Positions 44,303 through 54,006 of a DNA stretch of 64,000 nucleotides are shown here, one piece after another. The notes beneath the pieces were generated by a model. That model was not told the DNA's origin, did no database searches, and saw nothing but the letters and a program-made list of their open reading frames with translations. This stretch comes from Legionella israelensis. GTDB lineage: Bacteria > Pseudomonadota > Gammaproteobacteria > Legionellales > Legionellaceae. The DNA lies in assembly GCF_004571175.1 (NCBI RefSeq), contig NZ_CP038273.1, forward strand, positions 1,550,001 to 1,614,000, given 5' to 3'. The position numbers and the translations under genes were made by a program. The first letter of the stretch is position 1, and every line of letters starts with the position of its first letter.

Positions 44303-44382
44303 AGACCTATTATAGCACTAATGAGAGCCCATAAATCAAACACTGTGAATTTTACAAAATCTTTTCAACAAAATGACAGAGC

Positions 44383-44685
44383 TCAAATTTTAGCCTCTGT
44401 ATCCATGACTTTATTGATTTTATTTTCAAGGGAGTTGATAAACTGATTCACCTGCAAGCGTTGCTTTTCCTGTTCATTCTGACTACAAACCAATTCATGG
44501 CTTATGTTTAAAGCAGCAAGCAATAAGGCTTGAAAATCATCAAGATGCTTAAATTTGATTTTCTGCTGCATGGTCAGCTCATTTAGTTTTTGGGCTGCCT
44601 GCTGTAAATTTTGCTGCTCACCTTCCGGACATTTTATCTCAAAAGAATGACTTAATAATTTAATCGTGCATGTTTTTAATGACAT
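44383..44685 (-). CDS. zapA: cell division protein ZapA
   Basis: ZapA bundles FtsZ filaments at the division site. The 100-residue protein has the ZapA pattern: N-terminal TIKLLSHSFEIKCPEGEQQN, LQQAAQKLNELTMQQK, DDFQALLLAALNISHELVCS and a C-terminal coiled coil (NQFINSLENKINKVMD). It precedes the 6S RNA gene and faces ygfB across 152 bp, as in E. coli. Confidence 0.93.
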   Translation of the reverse strand: MSLKTCTIKLLSHSFEIKCPEGEQQNLQQAAQKLNELTMQQKIKFKHLDDFQALLLAALNISHELVCSQNEQEKQRLQVNQFINSLENKINKVMDTEAKI

Positions 44686-44837
44686 GTTTGCCTGCCTGGT
44701 AAATTCATCCGATAAATATTAGCAATTTTGGTTTGTTGCATCAAATCAGTTATCATATAGGTTCACGAGCAACCCTGCGATATTTTTTAGTAACTCCTGT
44801 TCGGAGTTTTAGTATTGAACTTATATTGAGTGTGGTC

Positions 44838-45419
44838 ATGTCTTTAGAAAATAAACCATTACATCTTCCTTCCTATCAGACTTTTGTTGATTCAACTCTG
44901 GTGCTGAATTTACCTTTTTCAGTCAGTGAGCTACATGGAATGATGTGCAGTTACCTTTGTGCAGGAGCAGCTACCGAAGGAGAAAACTATTTACGGGCCT
45001 TAATGGGCAATCTGAACAGTGAATCTGTTCGCAAAGCAGCTTTGGCCATGTTTCAGGTTTATGCCATCAGTCAACAACAAATGAATAATGGACTTAATTT
45101 TGAATTTCAAATGTTGCTGCCAGAGGACCATACTCCTTTACGCGACCGTGCTCAGGCATTTAGCGAATGGTGTGAAGGATTTACTCAGGGTTTAAGAATA
45201 AACGGCATCCATGTTAACCACCTCCAGGAAGAAGATGCCCAAGATGCCATGCGGCATTTAGCCGAGTTCGCCGAATTGGATTATGAGTCACTGGATATCA
45301 GTGAGGAAGATGAGATGGCATTGCTGGAAGTTAGTGAATATGCCCGCATAGCCGTATTAAGCCTTCATGGCGAGCTCACACTAAAAACATCCGATCATCA
45401 TAGTCACCGTACTCATTAA
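44838..45419 (+). CDS. YgfB/UPF0149 family protein
   Basis: A 193-residue UPF0149 protein: LNLPFSVSELHGMMCSYLCA, GAATEGENYLRALMG, then LPEDHTPLRDRAQAFSEWCE and GFTQGLRINGIH. The ATG at 44838 follows GAGTGTGGTC and fits the family start; the frame stays open further upstream. First gene of the ygfB-pepP-ubiH-ubiI operon. In other proteobacteria YgfB proteins are regulators of unknown mechanism. Confidence 0.93.
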   Translation: MSLENKPLHLPSYQTFVDSTLVLNLPFSVSELHGMMCSYLCAGAATEGENYLRALMGNLNSESVRKAALAMFQVYAISQQQMNNGLNFEFQMLLPEDHTPLRDRAQAFSEWCEGFTQGLRINGIHVNHLQEEDAQDAMRHLAEFAELDYESLDISEEDEMALLEVSEYARIAVLSLHGELTLKTSDHHSHRTH

Positions 45420-45434
45420 CCGAGGTAGAAGGAA

Positions 45435-46742
45435 ATGATCACTCAACAGGAATATTTAAGTCGAAGAAACAAACTGGCTGAAAAGATGGAGGAAAATTCA
45501 ATTGCATTGATTCCCGCAGCCACCGAGTTTTTACGCAGTGGCGATACCCATTTTCGTTTCCGTCAAAACAGCAATTTTTATTATTTAACCGGTTTTAATG
45601 AACCTGATGCTCTATTGGTGATTAGCAACGGTAAAAAAAGCAAGAGTTTTTTATTTAATCGCAGCAAAAATCCTGCTGAAGAACAATGGACAGGCCGACG
45701 TCTGGGACAGGAAGAGGCTTCTGAGGTATTAGGGGTGGATGAAGCTTGGCCTATTGAATCTTTTGCGGAAAAATGCGCTGAAATACTAAGTAATAAATCA
45801 GCCATTTATTACGAATTCGGTTTGCCGCCAAAGTTTGAAAAACAAATAATGCAAAACCTGCAAAAAATAAAGCAGCAAGCAAGACGAGGTATCCATGCGC
45901 CAGACACCATCTGCGATTTAACCCCCCTGCTGAGTGAATTGCGTCTTTTCAAAAGCGAGAAGGAAATTGAAATCATGCGCCGGGCAGCAAATATTTCTGT
46001 AGAGGCCCATAAACAGGCCATGCGGCGTTGTCGGCATCTGAAATATGAATATCAACTGGAAGCGGAGCTGCTTTATGAGTTTACCCGCCAAGGCTGTCGT
46101 GGAGTAGCTTATGATCCCATTGTGGGCTCCGGCTCAAATACCTGTATCTTACATTACACAGAAAACAATCAACTGTTAAAGAATGGCGATCTGGTTTTGA
46201 TCGATGCCGGTGGTGAATATCATAATTATGCGGCGGACATCACGCGCACTTTTCCAGTCAATGGTCGTTTTAATGATGAGCAACGCGCCATCTATGAGCT
46301 GGTTTTACGCGCGCAGAAAGCAGGAATTAATCTCATCAAGCCCGGTGTGGCCTGGAATGAAATTCAAAAAACGATGGTAGAGGTTCTTGTTAGAGGTTTA
46401 ACGGAGCTTGGTTTACTGAGCGGAAAAATGGATGAATTAATCGCCAATGAAACCTACAAAACGTTTTACATGCATAATTCCGGCCACTGGTTGGGTCTTG
46501 ATGTTCACGACTGTGGCGCTTATAAAATAGATAACAAATGGCGTTTACTTGAACCTGGCATGGTATTAACAGTAGAACCAGGAATCTATGTTCCGGCTCA
46601 TCTGGAAAATGTGGATGAACGCTGGTGGAATATAGGCATTCGTATCGAGGATGATGTTCTTGTGACCCCCGATGGACATGAAAATTTAACGGCTGAATTG
46701 CCGGTTGAAATAGATGATATTGAGGCTTTGATGCGTGACTAA
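45435..46742 (+). CDS. pepP: Xaa-Pro aminopeptidase (aminopeptidase P)
   Basis: Manganese-dependent peptidase that removes N-terminal residues preceding proline. The 435-residue protein has the AMP_N domain (RRNKLAEKMEENSIALIPAA, FYYLTGFNEPDALLVI) and the pita-bread catalytic domain with all five metal ligands: D257 (LIDAGGEYHNY), D268 (ADITRTF), H351 (NSGHWLGLDVHD), E381 (TVEPGIY), E405 (RIEDDVLVT). Length matches E. coli PepP. Stop overlaps the ubiH start by 8 bases, so translation is coupled. Confidence 0.97.
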   Translation: MITQQEYLSRRNKLAEKMEENSIALIPAATEFLRSGDTHFRFRQNSNFYYLTGFNEPDALLVISNGKKSKSFLFNRSKNPAEEQWTGRRLGQEEASEVLGVDEAWPIESFAEKCAEILSNKSAIYYEFGLPPKFEKQIMQNLQKIKQQARRGIHAPDTICDLTPLLSELRLFKSEKEIEIMRRAANISVEAHKQAMRRCRHLKYEYQLEAELLYEFTRQGCRGVAYDPIVGSGSNTCILHYTENNQLLKNGDLVLIDAGGEYHNYAADITRTFPVNGRFNDEQRAIYELVLRAQKAGINLIKPGVAWNEIQKTMVEVLVRGLTELGLLSGKMDELIANETYKTFYMHNSGHWLGLDVHDCGAYKIDNKWRLLEPGMVLTVEPGIYVPAHLENVDERWWNIGIRIEDDVLVTPDGHENLTAELPVEIDDIEALMRD

Positions 46743-47967
46743 ATACTCTGTTGACATTCTCATTGTGGGTGGTGGCTTAACCGGTGCCGCCTTCATGCTT
46801 GCATTAGATGAGCTGGGATATCAATGTCTCCTGGTAGAGGCAAAGTCTTTTAACGAAGATATTAAAGCTGATTTCGATGCACGTTCTCTTGCCTTATCGC
46901 CGGCCAGCATACGCATTCTAAATACTTTAAATATCTGGCCTGCTTTATCCCCTCATGCCACACCCATTGAATTGATTCACGTTTCCGATCAAAATCGCTT
47001 TGGCGGCACACGATTGCACGGAGATAAAACGTCTCCTCTAGGCTATGTAGTGGAAATGCAGCATATCAATCAGCTCCTTCACCGCTTGCTACCTAAAGAT
47101 AAGATCATGGCCCCAGCGAAATTAATTCATCTGGATAAAGAACAATCCCTCGCCACTCTTTCCCGACCCGATGGCGAATATCAAATCAGAGCCAAGCTAA
47201 TTGTAGCCGCAGACGGAACCCATTCTGCAACTCGTCATTTATGCGGGCTGTCAGCCATCAGCAAAGATTATGTGCAATCGGCCATCGTCGCTAACGTTGG
47301 GTTGGCTCATTCACATCAATTCCGTGCTTATGAACGTTTTACAGCAAATGGCCCTCTTGCCTTATTGCCTATGACGAAACAACGCATGTCCTTAATTTGG
47401 GCCATGCCTCCTATAGAAGCTGAATCCATGATACAAATGAAGGATAGCGAATTCATCAAACGACTTCAGCGTGCCTTTGGTTACCGGCTTGGACGTTTTA
47501 TTCGCATAGGACAGCGCTCAGTTTACCCTTTAAAACAAACCTTGATGTCTGAACCGATTCACTGGCCGGTAGTTTTTGTGGGTAATGCTGCACACACTCT
47601 GCATCCTGTAGCCGGACAAGGGTTTAATTTGGGCTTACGCGATGTGGCCATGCTTGCACAACTTATCGCCGAAAAAGGCATTAATGCAAATATGTTAAAG
47701 CATTATCACAAAGTTCGAAAAAGCGACCAAAAAGCAATCAGTCAAATGACAGACGGGCTCATCCATATTTTTACCAGTCATCGGCCAGTCATTAAAATCG
47801 CCAGAACGCTTGGCATGATTGCAGTGGATAATATCCCGATCATGAAAAAGGCATTAGCACATTATGCTCGCGGCTTTGCTGGAATCACTCCCGATCTCGT
47901 TTGTGAAATTCCTCTCAAAGCCACTGATAATGTGCAACAGGAGGGCATTGATGAATCAAACATTTGA
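46735..47967 (+). CDS. ubiH: UbiH, FAD-dependent 2-octaprenyl-6-methoxyphenol hydroxylase
   Basis: Hydroxylates the aromatic ring in ubiquinone synthesis. The 410-residue flavoprotein monooxygenase begins with the FAD-binding ILIVGGGLTGAAFMLALDEL, has the DG motif segment VAADGTHSATRHLCG and the second FAD motif GNAAHTLHPVAGQGFNLGLR. Start is GTG at 46735, inside the end of pepP; it overlaps the next gene by 17 bases. Assignment to UbiH rather than another UbiF/H/I-type enzyme rests on order (pepP-ubiH-ubiI as in E. coli). Confidence 0.93.
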   Translation: MTKYSVDILIVGGGLTGAAFMLALDELGYQCLLVEAKSFNEDIKADFDARSLALSPASIRILNTLNIWPALSPHATPIELIHVSDQNRFGGTRLHGDKTSPLGYVVEMQHINQLLHRLLPKDKIMAPAKLIHLDKEQSLATLSRPDGEYQIRAKLIVAADGTHSATRHLCGLSAISKDYVQSAIVANVGLAHSHQFRAYERFTANGPLALLPMTKQRMSLIWAMPPIEAESMIQMKDSEFIKRLQRAFGYRLGRFIRIGQRSVYPLKQTLMSEPIHWPVVFVGNAAHTLHPVAGQGFNLGLRDVAMLAQLIAEKGINANMLKHYHKVRKSDQKAISQMTDGLIHIFTSHRPVIKIARTLGMIAVDNIPIMKKALAHYARGFAGITPDLVCEIPLKATDNVQQEGIDESNI

Positions 47968-49111
47968 CTGTCTGGTTGCCGGTGGCGGCATTGTAGGACT
48001 GACTGCGGCAATTACAATGAGCACACAAGGATACTCTGTTGCTGTCATCGACTCAGGCAGTTTAACGGCAGATACGAGCAAGCCGGATCTGAGAGTCTAT
48101 GCGATAAATCAAGCTTCAAAAGAATTATTGCAGCAATTAGGCGTTTGGCAGTATATGGATGAAAATTGCATCTCTCCCTATCAACAGATGCATGTATGGG
48201 ATGCTGCCAATAATGCAGCGATTGATTTTGACTCACGCATCGTAGCTACAAACCATTTGGGCGTCATCATTGAAGAATCAGTTCTAAAAAAAGCCTTGTT
48301 TTTGCGAATCAGGGAGCAGGATGGTATTCATCTTTTCCCGGAATCATCGATCGACTCCGTCATTCATAACAACTTAATCACAGTGGGGGCAGCCCATCGA
48401 CAGTGGCAAGGCCAGTTGCTTGTCGTAACCGACGGAGCCCATTCTCCGACGAGGGAAAAATTAAATGTCTCTCTGAACAGTTGGTCTTATCATCAACATG
48501 CGATTGTGGCCACGGTAGAAGTTGAGCACGAACATCAGCAGACAGCCTGGCAAGTCTTTCACGCAGACGGTCCCCTGGCTTTTTTACCTTTAACAGATTC
48601 ACATCAGTGCTCTATCGTCTGGTCAAGCGCTTCAGCTAAAGCAAAAGCATTAATGAGTCTGCCTGAGGATGAATTCAATGAAAAGCTGACGGATGCCTTT
48701 TGTAGAAGGCTAGGCCAAACTAAGCTCATCAGCAAACGGCATCAATTTCCCTTGACCATGCGCCATGTCAAACAATACAGTGGCTCACGCTGGCTTTTAG
48801 CCGGTGATGCGGCTCATACCATCCATCCACTGGCAGGTCTTGGGTTAAATCTGGGTCTTGCTGATATTGCCTGCTGGCTTGAAGAAATAAAAGGGCTGAA
48901 ATCAACCCCTGATTTCAGCAAAGCCCTGGCTTCTTATCAGCGCCAACGTAAAACAGAGGTATGGAAAATGATCTTTGTCATGGACAGCCTGAAAACCTTG
49001 TTTGGTCATCCGCTTCCCGCTGTAAAGGTCATCAGAGGCATAGGCTTGCATTGCTTTAATCAGTTTAAACCTCTTAAACGTTTTTTAATCCATCAGGCCA
49101 TGGGAAAATAG
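47951..49111 (+). CDS. ubiI: UbiI-type FAD hydroxylase (VisC)
   Basis: Second ubiquinone-pathway flavin monooxygenase, C5 hydroxylation in E. coli. The 386-residue protein has FDCLVAGGGIVGLTAAITMS, VVTDGAHSPTREKLNV and GDAAHTIHPLAGLGLNLGLA. The ATG at 47951 overlaps the ubiH stop (coupled translation); the gene order gives its identity. Last gene of the operon. Confidence 0.93.
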   Translation: MNQTFDCLVAGGGIVGLTAAITMSTQGYSVAVIDSGSLTADTSKPDLRVYAINQASKELLQQLGVWQYMDENCISPYQQMHVWDAANNAAIDFDSRIVATNHLGVIIEESVLKKALFLRIREQDGIHLFPESSIDSVIHNNLITVGAAHRQWQGQLLVVTDGAHSPTREKLNVSLNSWSYHQHAIVATVEVEHEHQQTAWQVFHADGPLAFLPLTDSHQCSIVWSSASAKAKALMSLPEDEFNEKLTDAFCRRLGQTKLISKRHQFPLTMRHVKQYSGSRWLLAGDAAHTIHPLAGLGLNLGLADIACWLEEIKGLKSTPDFSKALASYQRQRKTEVWKMIFVMDSLKTLFGHPLPAVKVIRGIGLHCFNQFKPLKRFLIHQAMGK

Positions 49112-49253
49112 CAAAATAAATGATATTTTGTTCTCAAACGCGATGTGCAACTTTCAAAAGCCTATATAGCGCTACCAGGCTGTAGTTTAAGAAAAGATTG
49201 AACATCACGATAATCAACATCTTTAGGATTGATTTTTAAACAAGGAGTTTTCC

Positions 49254-50087
49254 ATGCCATCTCTAACCCCTGTACAAATGAAAAAAATAGCTGCAGAAAA
49301 AGAGCAACATAGAGAAAAGCTACAACAGTTGATGCAGCAGCCTTTTGATATAGATAACCAAGAGCAAATGAAAGAGCTACAGACTTATCTGGATCATTTT
49401 GAGTTCAGTGTCAATACAATGTATATTTTTCAGGCGATGTCTGAGCTAATGAAACTATGGGGAGGCTCTTGGGTTTGGGGGCTTTTTTTACCCATTCCCG
49501 AGTTTATAGGGACCATTTTAAATTACACTTTGTACATAGGTGTTGCTGGATTGGTTCTTGAGCATTTCAGCATCAAGGATTTTCATGAGGAATTAGCTGA
49601 AATACAGCAGCTTTATAACTGGGTCATGAAAGCCGGTTCAGAGCAATATTCATCGGACACTGATAACAGTAAAAAACTATTGCATCCCGAAATACAGCGT
49701 ATGATTGAGCTCATAGCCCCTTTGAGCCATCCTAAAGACATCATTGCCTGGAAAAAAGTCACTGACACAGAGGATGAAAGCGGCCCTTCATTCATTTACA
49801 ATGCCATTCAATATGCGGGTTATTTTTTTTCCAAGTCCTCCCCTCAAAATACCACGGCAAGCATGAAAGTGTTAGCCTTAAAGGAACGGGTAGAAAAAGG
49901 GGAGATGACTGTAGGTGTTCTTGAAGGACTAAAGCGCGCATCGGAATATTTTGCAAAAAATGCCAATGTCAAAAAAATGGCCACGGATACTGTATTGCAA
50001 TTATGCCAAAAACCCTTGCAAATGCTGCGGGATGCCGCGCCACAAATGCTGGCTTCCTCAGAACCAAGGCATCTGCATTTAAATTAA
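49254..50087 (+). CDS. unknown 277-aa protein with a hydrophobic segment
   Basis: ATG after AAGGAGTTTTCC. Two adjacent hydrophobic stretches at about 69-105 (WGGSWVWGLFLPIPEFIGTI, LNYTLYIGVAGLVLEHF) sit between charged helical parts; the C-terminal half is helical (LKERVEKGEMTVGVLEGLKR, VLQLCQKPLQMLRDAAPQML). No family recognised. Legionella-type effector or inner-membrane protein are possible; it stands between the ubiHI operon and the nucleotidase. Confidence 0.7.
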   Translation: MPSLTPVQMKKIAAEKEQHREKLQQLMQQPFDIDNQEQMKELQTYLDHFEFSVNTMYIFQAMSELMKLWGGSWVWGLFLPIPEFIGTILNYTLYIGVAGLVLEHFSIKDFHEELAEIQQLYNWVMKAGSEQYSSDTDNSKKLLHPEIQRMIELIAPLSHPKDIIAWKKVTDTEDESGPSFIYNAIQYAGYFFSKSSPQNTTASMKVLALKERVEKGEMTVGVLEGLKRASEYFAKNANVKKMATDTVLQLCQKPLQMLRDAAPQMLASSEPRHLHLN

Positions 50088-50119
50088 ACGGCTAACCCCT
50101 TACTGTCTTGAGGAAAAAC

Positions 50120-51517
50120 ATGCTGGATCAAAAAATTTTTGTCAATCGCATTTTAAACATGAAAAAAATCAAATTGATTGGTCTTGACATGGACCATACG
50201 CTTGTACGTTATCATATCGAAGCACTTGAATCCCTGGTTTTTCAATATGCGATAGCGAAGTTGATTGAGATAAAACAATACCCTGAGATCATAAAAACCT
50301 TACGTTTCAAATTTGAGGATGCCATTCGCGGATTGGTGATTGATTGTGAAAACGGCAATATTTTAAAGTTGAGCCGCTTTGGCGCCATTCGCCAAAGCTA
50401 TCATGGCACACACCCCATTGATTTTTTTCAGCAGAAAAAAATATACCGCACGATTTACGTTGATTTGGGTGATCCCAATTACATGCCGATCGACACCTCT
50501 TTTTCCATTGCCTTTTGTGTTTTATATGGGCAAATGGTTGACTTGAAAGATACCTATCCGGACATCTTGCCCAATTATCAAACCATCGCTTTCGACTTGC
50601 AGTATTGTGTGGACAAAGTGCATGCTGAAGGTAAGTTAAAACAGGAAATAGCTGAAAATTTATCTAAATTTGTCGTTAAGGATAAAAAAATCGTCGAAGG
50701 TCTTAAGCGATATTTGCATTATGGCAAAAAGTTTTTTATTTTGACCAATTCAGATTACGATTATACCCACACGCTACTTAAATATGCCATTGATCCTTTT
50801 CTTTCTAAAGGAGAAACCTGGCATGACTTATTTGAATATGTCATTACCATGGCCAATAAGCCCCGTTTTTTTTATGACAATTTAAAATTTCTATGCATTA
50901 ATCCCGCCGACGGTACAATGACCAACCTGAAAGGCAAGATAGTTCCCGGTGTCTATCAGGGGGGACATGCCAATCAACTCACTGAGGATTTAAACATCAA
51001 TGGGGATGAAATTTTATATATTGGTGATCACATATACGGCGACATCCTGCGTTTGAAAAAAGACTGTAACTGGAGAACCGCCCTTGTGGTGGAAGAATTA
51101 GGCGATGAAATCGCCTCTCAGATAAAAGCTTTACCTGTTGAAAAACAAATTGTTGATGCCATGAAAATTAAAACTTCTCTGGAAAAAGAATATGTCGATT
51201 TATGCAGCCAGAGGATTGAGGATGAGTCGTCAAAAGAACAGGCGGATAAGATCAGCCAGTTACAGCAAAAAATTTCCGATGTTGACAGCGAGATAGCAGA
51301 ATTGTTAAAAAAACAGCATGGTTTTTACAATGAAAAATGGGACAGAGTGTTTCGTGCAGGCGCTGAAGAAAGTTATTTTGCTTATCAGGTGGATCGTTTT
51401 GCCTGTATTTACATGGAAAAATTAACCGATTTACTGGAGCATTCGCCCATTACCTATTTTCGCGCCAATCGCCGCCTGCTTGCACACGATATCGATGTTT
51501 CCAGTTTAAAAGAATAA
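50120..51517 (+). CDS. HAD-IG family 5'-nucleotidase (cytosolic IMP-GMP type)
   Basis: HAD phosphatase of the NT5C2/HAD-IG family that hydrolyses IMP and GMP. The 465-residue protein has motif I LDMDHTLVRY (Asp23 nucleophile, Asp25), motif II FILTNSDYDYT, and motif IV ILYIGDHIYGDILRLKKDCN. L. pneumophila carries the structurally solved member Lpg0095, of which this looks like the orthologue. ATG at 50120 follows AGGAAAAAC; a TTG at 50108 is an alternative. C-terminal coiled-coil segment 355-400. Confidence 0.93.
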   Translation: MLDQKIFVNRILNMKKIKLIGLDMDHTLVRYHIEALESLVFQYAIAKLIEIKQYPEIIKTLRFKFEDAIRGLVIDCENGNILKLSRFGAIRQSYHGTHPIDFFQQKKIYRTIYVDLGDPNYMPIDTSFSIAFCVLYGQMVDLKDTYPDILPNYQTIAFDLQYCVDKVHAEGKLKQEIAENLSKFVVKDKKIVEGLKRYLHYGKKFFILTNSDYDYTHTLLKYAIDPFLSKGETWHDLFEYVITMANKPRFFYDNLKFLCINPADGTMTNLKGKIVPGVYQGGHANQLTEDLNINGDEILYIGDHIYGDILRLKKDCNWRTALVVEELGDEIASQIKALPVEKQIVDAMKIKTSLEKEYVDLCSQRIEDESSKEQADKISQLQQKISDVDSEIAELLKKQHGFYNEKWDRVFRAGAEESYFAYQVDRFACIYMEKLTDLLEHSPITYFRANRRLLAHDIDVSSLKE

Positions 51518-51547
51518 ATCAGAACTCTGAAGAATTGTTGTAAAAAA

Positions 51548-52216
51548 ATGAAAAATGATGAACTTAAACTGGCCTTTTCCCTAACCACTCCCACCATGGT
51601 AGCTTATTTCTCCCTGGCTTTTGTTTTTGGGGTTTTATTTACCCATGCAGATTTTGACTGGTATTTAGCACCCTTGATGAGTGCTTTGGTTTATGCTGGA
51701 GCCGTTCAATTCGTTGCACTGAGCATGATGAACGAGCATGCCAGTATCTTAGGTATTCTCCTGGCCACCTTATTTGTCGCTCTGCGCAATTCCTTTTATG
51801 GATTAAGCCTCATTGAACGTTTTAAGCCGGCCACTTTTTTAAAAAAATTCTTTTTAATCTTTGGTCTCGTGGATGCGACCTATGCGATTTTCTCCATTAA
51901 ACCCAAGCAAAACAAAGACATTAGCTTTTGCTTTTATGTCACGCTTTTTCCATATTTAAGCTGGGTAAGCGGTACTTTTTTCGGTGCTTTATTTGCAGAT
52001 AAAATTCCGGAAGTCAAGGGAATGAGTTTCATTCTAACCAGTTTTTTTATGTTGTTGGTTATTGAATATTATTTGCTGAACAAAAAAATAGACGCGCTTA
52101 TTATTCCTGTAATAGCGGCTTTCATTGCCTATTGGTTAATGCCTCAATATTATTTATTACTGGCCATTTTAAGCTGTGCGTTTTATCTTTATATCAAAAT
52201 ACGAGTTACATCATGA
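51548..52216 (+). CDS. azlC: AzlC, branched-chain amino acid exporter subunit
   Basis: A 222-residue inner membrane protein with about six membrane helices and the AzlC signature: FSLTTPTMVAYFSLAFVFGV, then YAGAVQFVALSMMNEHASIL, VALRNSFYGLSLIERF. It forms a complex with AzlD that exports branched-chain amino acids (named for azaleucine resistance in Bacillus subtilis). Its stop overlaps the azlD ATG as ATGA. Confidence 0.92.
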   Translation: MKNDELKLAFSLTTPTMVAYFSLAFVFGVLFTHADFDWYLAPLMSALVYAGAVQFVALSMMNEHASILGILLATLFVALRNSFYGLSLIERFKPATFLKKFFLIFGLVDATYAIFSIKPKQNKDISFCFYVTLFPYLSWVSGTFFGALFADKIPEVKGMSFILTSFFMLLVIEYYLLNKKIDALIIPVIAAFIAYWLMPQYYLLLAILSCAFYLYIKIRVTS

Positions 52217-52539
52217 ACCGCTATTATTGGCTTGTCACAATTAGCCTGAGCCTCTTAATCATTGTTACACGCAGCCTGCCTTTTCTCATGGCTCGCTTCA
52301 TGACAAAACGATTAAATGAACTGGGTAAGTACCTACCTGCCTACATCATGTTATTACTTGTCATTTACGAAATTGATATTCAAACCATCATCAGACCACC
52401 TTATGCTATAACGGCATGGCTTGCCTTAAGTATTCTTCTTGCCATCCACCTGTGGTTAAGAAATACACTTCTCAGTATTTTTATAGGAACACTTTCTTAT
52501 ATAATCATTGGTGAATTTTGGAAAATGACTCTGATTTAA
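52213..52539 (+). CDS. azlD: AzlD, branched-chain amino acid exporter subunit
   Basis: A 108-residue membrane protein with three to four helices (LVTISLSLLIIVTRSLPFLM, LPAYIMLLLVIYEI, LALSILLAIHLWLRNTLLSI), the AzlD partner of AzlC. ATG overlaps the azlC stop. Together the pair forms one operon. Confidence 0.9.
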   Translation: MNRYYWLVTISLSLLIIVTRSLPFLMARFMTKRLNELGKYLPAYIMLLLVIYEIDIQTIIRPPYAITAWLALSILLAIHLWLRNTLLSIFIGTLSYIIIGEFWKMTLI

Positions 52540-52663
52540 CCGCCTATTCATTTTTCTGAGATGAACTTAAACCTTACAAATTGTGCTATCTTTTAGAATG
52601 TAATCATTTAATATGGACAGATGGTTCAATTGTGAAGATTGAACCGGTTGCCAGGGAATTTTC

Positions 52664-53962
52664 ATGAGAGAATTATTTCGCTGCCTACATACTCTTATTT
52701 TTTTCATCCTGCTTTTTAACACTTCCTTTCTTTTTGCTGTAAAAGTTACTGAACTGAATATAAAGGGAGGAATTGGTCCAGCAACAGCTGACTACCTCGT
52801 CCGAGGCATTGAAAAAGGAAAGGATTCTGCATTGATCCTGATAAAAATGGACACTCCGGGGGGATTGGATAAGTCAACTCGGCAAATCGTTCAGGAGTTT
52901 CTATCCTCTCCTGTACCCATTGTGGTCTATGTGACTCCCAGCGGAGCAAGAGCAGCCAGTGCCGGCACTTTTTTATTATATGCCAGTACGATTGCTGCGA
53001 TGACTCCCGGCACTCATCTTGGCGCAGCAAGCCCCGTAAGCTTAACGGGTGGCATGGGTGGTGAAAAAAAAGATCAACAATCAACCATGAGTAAAAAAGT
53101 CATGAATGACGCGGTTGCTTATATTCGCTCGCTTGCCCAGTTAAGAAACCGAAACGTTGAATTTGGTGAAAAAGCCATACTGGATGCGGCTACCATGACA
53201 GCAAGTGAAGCACTGAAAGCCAATGTGATTGACATTATAGCTAAAAACACCTCAAGTTTACTGCAACAATTAAATGGCGTAGTCGTTACGCAGAAAGGGC
53301 AGACCATCAAATTAAATACAAGCAATGTTGAAATTGAGAAGATTCAACCAGACTGGCGAATGCGGTTTTTATTAATGATTACAGACCCAACCGTTGCTTA
53401 TTTGCTCCTCTTGTTAGGCATTTATGGTATTTTTTTTGAATTGATGAATCCTGGATTCATTGTACCTGGCGTCATCGGCGCCGTCTCCATGCTTATCGCG
53501 CTATATGCTTTGCAATTATTGCCTATAAACTATGCCGGTCTGGGTTTAATCATTCTCGGTATTGCATTCATCATAGCTGAGGCTTATACACCAAGCTTTG
53601 GCATGCTGGGCATGGGAGGAACATTAGCTTTTATTGTTGGTTCCATCATGTTGATAGATACGGAACATGAAGGCTATCAAATCGCCTGGTCTGCCATCTG
53701 GGCTATGGCCGCTGCCAATGTTATGCTCTTTCTCATTGTATTTAGCCTGGTTATGCGTTCACGCTGGCGTGAAAGTATGCATGGGACACATGCATTAATA
53801 AATCAGCAAGGCCAGGCATTGGAAGACATCAACCTGCAGGGGCAGGCATTGATTAAAGGTGAAATTTGGACAGTAAAGGCGCAAAGCCCAATCAAAGCGG
53901 GGAAAGCCATAAAGGTCATTGATGCCAAAGGGCTCATCCTTGAGGTAGAAGAAATCCGTTAA
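52664..53962 (+). CDS. NfeD-family membrane-bound serine protease (ClpP class)
   Basis: Signal peptide, then a ClpP-fold protease domain: MDTPGGLDKSTRQIVQEFLS, ARAASAGTFLLYASTIAAMT with nucleophile Ser99 in SAG, Lys near 145, then membrane helices (about 228-340) and a C-terminal OB-fold NfeD domain (IKAGKAIKVIDAKGLILEVE). NfeD long-form proteins cleave stomatin-type proteins; the slipin gene follows 44 bp on. Length 432 is typical. Confidence 0.93.
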   Translation: MRELFRCLHTLIFFILLFNTSFLFAVKVTELNIKGGIGPATADYLVRGIEKGKDSALILIKMDTPGGLDKSTRQIVQEFLSSPVPIVVYVTPSGARAASAGTFLLYASTIAAMTPGTHLGAASPVSLTGGMGGEKKDQQSTMSKKVMNDAVAYIRSLAQLRNRNVEFGEKAILDAATMTASEALKANVIDIIAKNTSSLLQQLNGVVVTQKGQTIKLNTSNVEIEKIQPDWRMRFLLMITDPTVAYLLLLLGIYGIFFELMNPGFIVPGVIGAVSMLIALYALQLLPINYAGLGLIILGIAFIIAEAYTPSFGMLGMGGTLAFIVGSIMLIDTEHEGYQIAWSAIWAMAAANVMLFLIVFSLVMRSRWRESMHGTHALINQQGQALEDINLQGQALIKGEIWTVKAQSPIKAGKAIKVIDAKGLILEVEEIR

Positions 53963-54006
53963 TGAAAAGACTGTTCAAAATGATTTTATGCTAAATAAGG
54001 AGATAC

